Below are positions 4,901 through 5,091 of a DNA stretch of 5,091 bases, in pieces (the stretch's first letter is position 1; each line of letters opens with the position of its first letter). Below the pieces are notes generated by a model. The model saw only the letters and a list, made by a program, of their open reading frames with translations, searched no databases and had not been told where the DNA came from. Position numbers and translations under genes: made by a program. Origin of the DNA: Subdoligranulum variabile (lineage in GTDB: Bacteria > Bacillota > Clostridia > Oscillospirales > Ruminococcaceae); the NCBI GenBank assembly GCA_004552305.1, contig SFOX01000060.1, forward strand, positions 1 to 5,091, given 5' to 3'.

Positions 4901-5091
4901 ATGGCGATTTTGAACTTCTCCGATGTGCTTAAAAATGTAGGGCTTGACCCGAAAGATGTCAAGCTGATCCGTCATGCATTATCTGACGAACGTTTCAGAG
5001 AATGTTATGAACTCGGTATGGCGCACGAATATACACAGCACCAAAAAGACGGATTCAGCAAAGGATATTCCTACTGGATCACATTCATCAG
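4901..5091 (+). CDS. N-terminal fragment, possible GIY-YIG nuclease-family protein (3' partial)
   Basis: The first 63 codons of a gene that continues past the window. The protein starts MAILNFSDVLKNVGLDPKDV, followed by KLIRHALSDERFRECYELG, HEYTQHQ and FSKGYSYWITFI. This order (short N-terminal helix, GLDP..VKLIRH, then F.KGY.YW..FI) resembles, from memory, the N-terminal region of Firmicute proteins annotated as GIY-YIG nuclease family, whose catalytic domain comes later. The nuclease motifs themselves are outside the window, so the function cannot be shown here. It has its own promoter and a strong RBS and is insulated upstream by a bidirectional terminator. Its base composition is noticeably less GC-rich than genes 534-4550, which suits an accessory or acquired gene. 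No signal peptide is visible. Confidence 0.5.
   Translation, partial: MAILNFSDVLKNVGLDPKDVKLIRHALSDERFRECYELGMAHEYTQHQKDGFSKGYSYWITFI

Noticed and set aside
4616..4975. Two minus-strand open frames through the structured spacer (119 and 104 codons)
   Set aside because: They cross the bidirectional terminator, several hairpins and the promoter and start of the last gene. No RBS or protein motif supports them.
1..5091. CRISPR array, transposase or integrase, rRNA
   Set aside because: No regularly spaced direct repeats, DDE or tyrosine-recombinase motifs, or rRNA-like stretches were seen on either strand.

Overview
The window looks like a chromosomal piece of a Gram-positive gut Firmicute, probably of the Oscillospirales (Faecalibacterium, Gemmiger or Subdoligranulum type). 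This is an inference from three things: the GC-rich core (about 534-4550), strong AGGAGG-type ribosome binding sites, and the style of the proteins. No 16S rRNA or other marker gene is present to confirm it.

Left edge (1-533): an AT-richer block on the + strand. It holds the 3' end of a hexapeptide-repeat acyltransferase of the kind found in surface-polysaccharide clusters. A decayed fragment of an F420 hydrogenase/dehydrogenase beta-subunit-like gene follows directly. That fragment has an in-frame stop where the family has the Gln of its TPCQ motif and is cut off at both ends. Together they look like the broken end of an exopolysaccharide locus.

Core (534-4550): the composition changes abruptly one base after the fragment's stop codon. 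Two minus-strand genes, probably co-transcribed, encode a patatin-like phospholipase (2183-3400) and a divergent PTS enzyme I (534-2093). The enzyme I keeps its phosphohistidine and catalytic cysteine but has eroded PEP- and metal-binding motifs. Divergent from the patatin gene, and sharing a 220-bp control region rich in dyad symmetry, is a sugar-nucleotidyltransferase-type gene (3621-4550). Its promoter is good (TTGCCA, 17 nt, TATAGT), and its leader contains a strong hairpin.

Right edge (4551-5091): about 350 bp of non-coding DNA contains four inverted repeats. One of these is a clear bidirectional Rho-independent terminator. The region leads into an extended -10 promoter, a strong RBS and the first 63 codons of a less GC-rich gene, which resembles the N-terminus of a GIY-YIG-nuclease-family protein (tentative).

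Functional links: the enzyme I and patatin genes are linked only by position. I see no complete new defence or mobile system here. The items most worth checking are the degenerate enzyme I, the pseudogene junction, the dyad-rich divergent control region and the structured spacer at the right.
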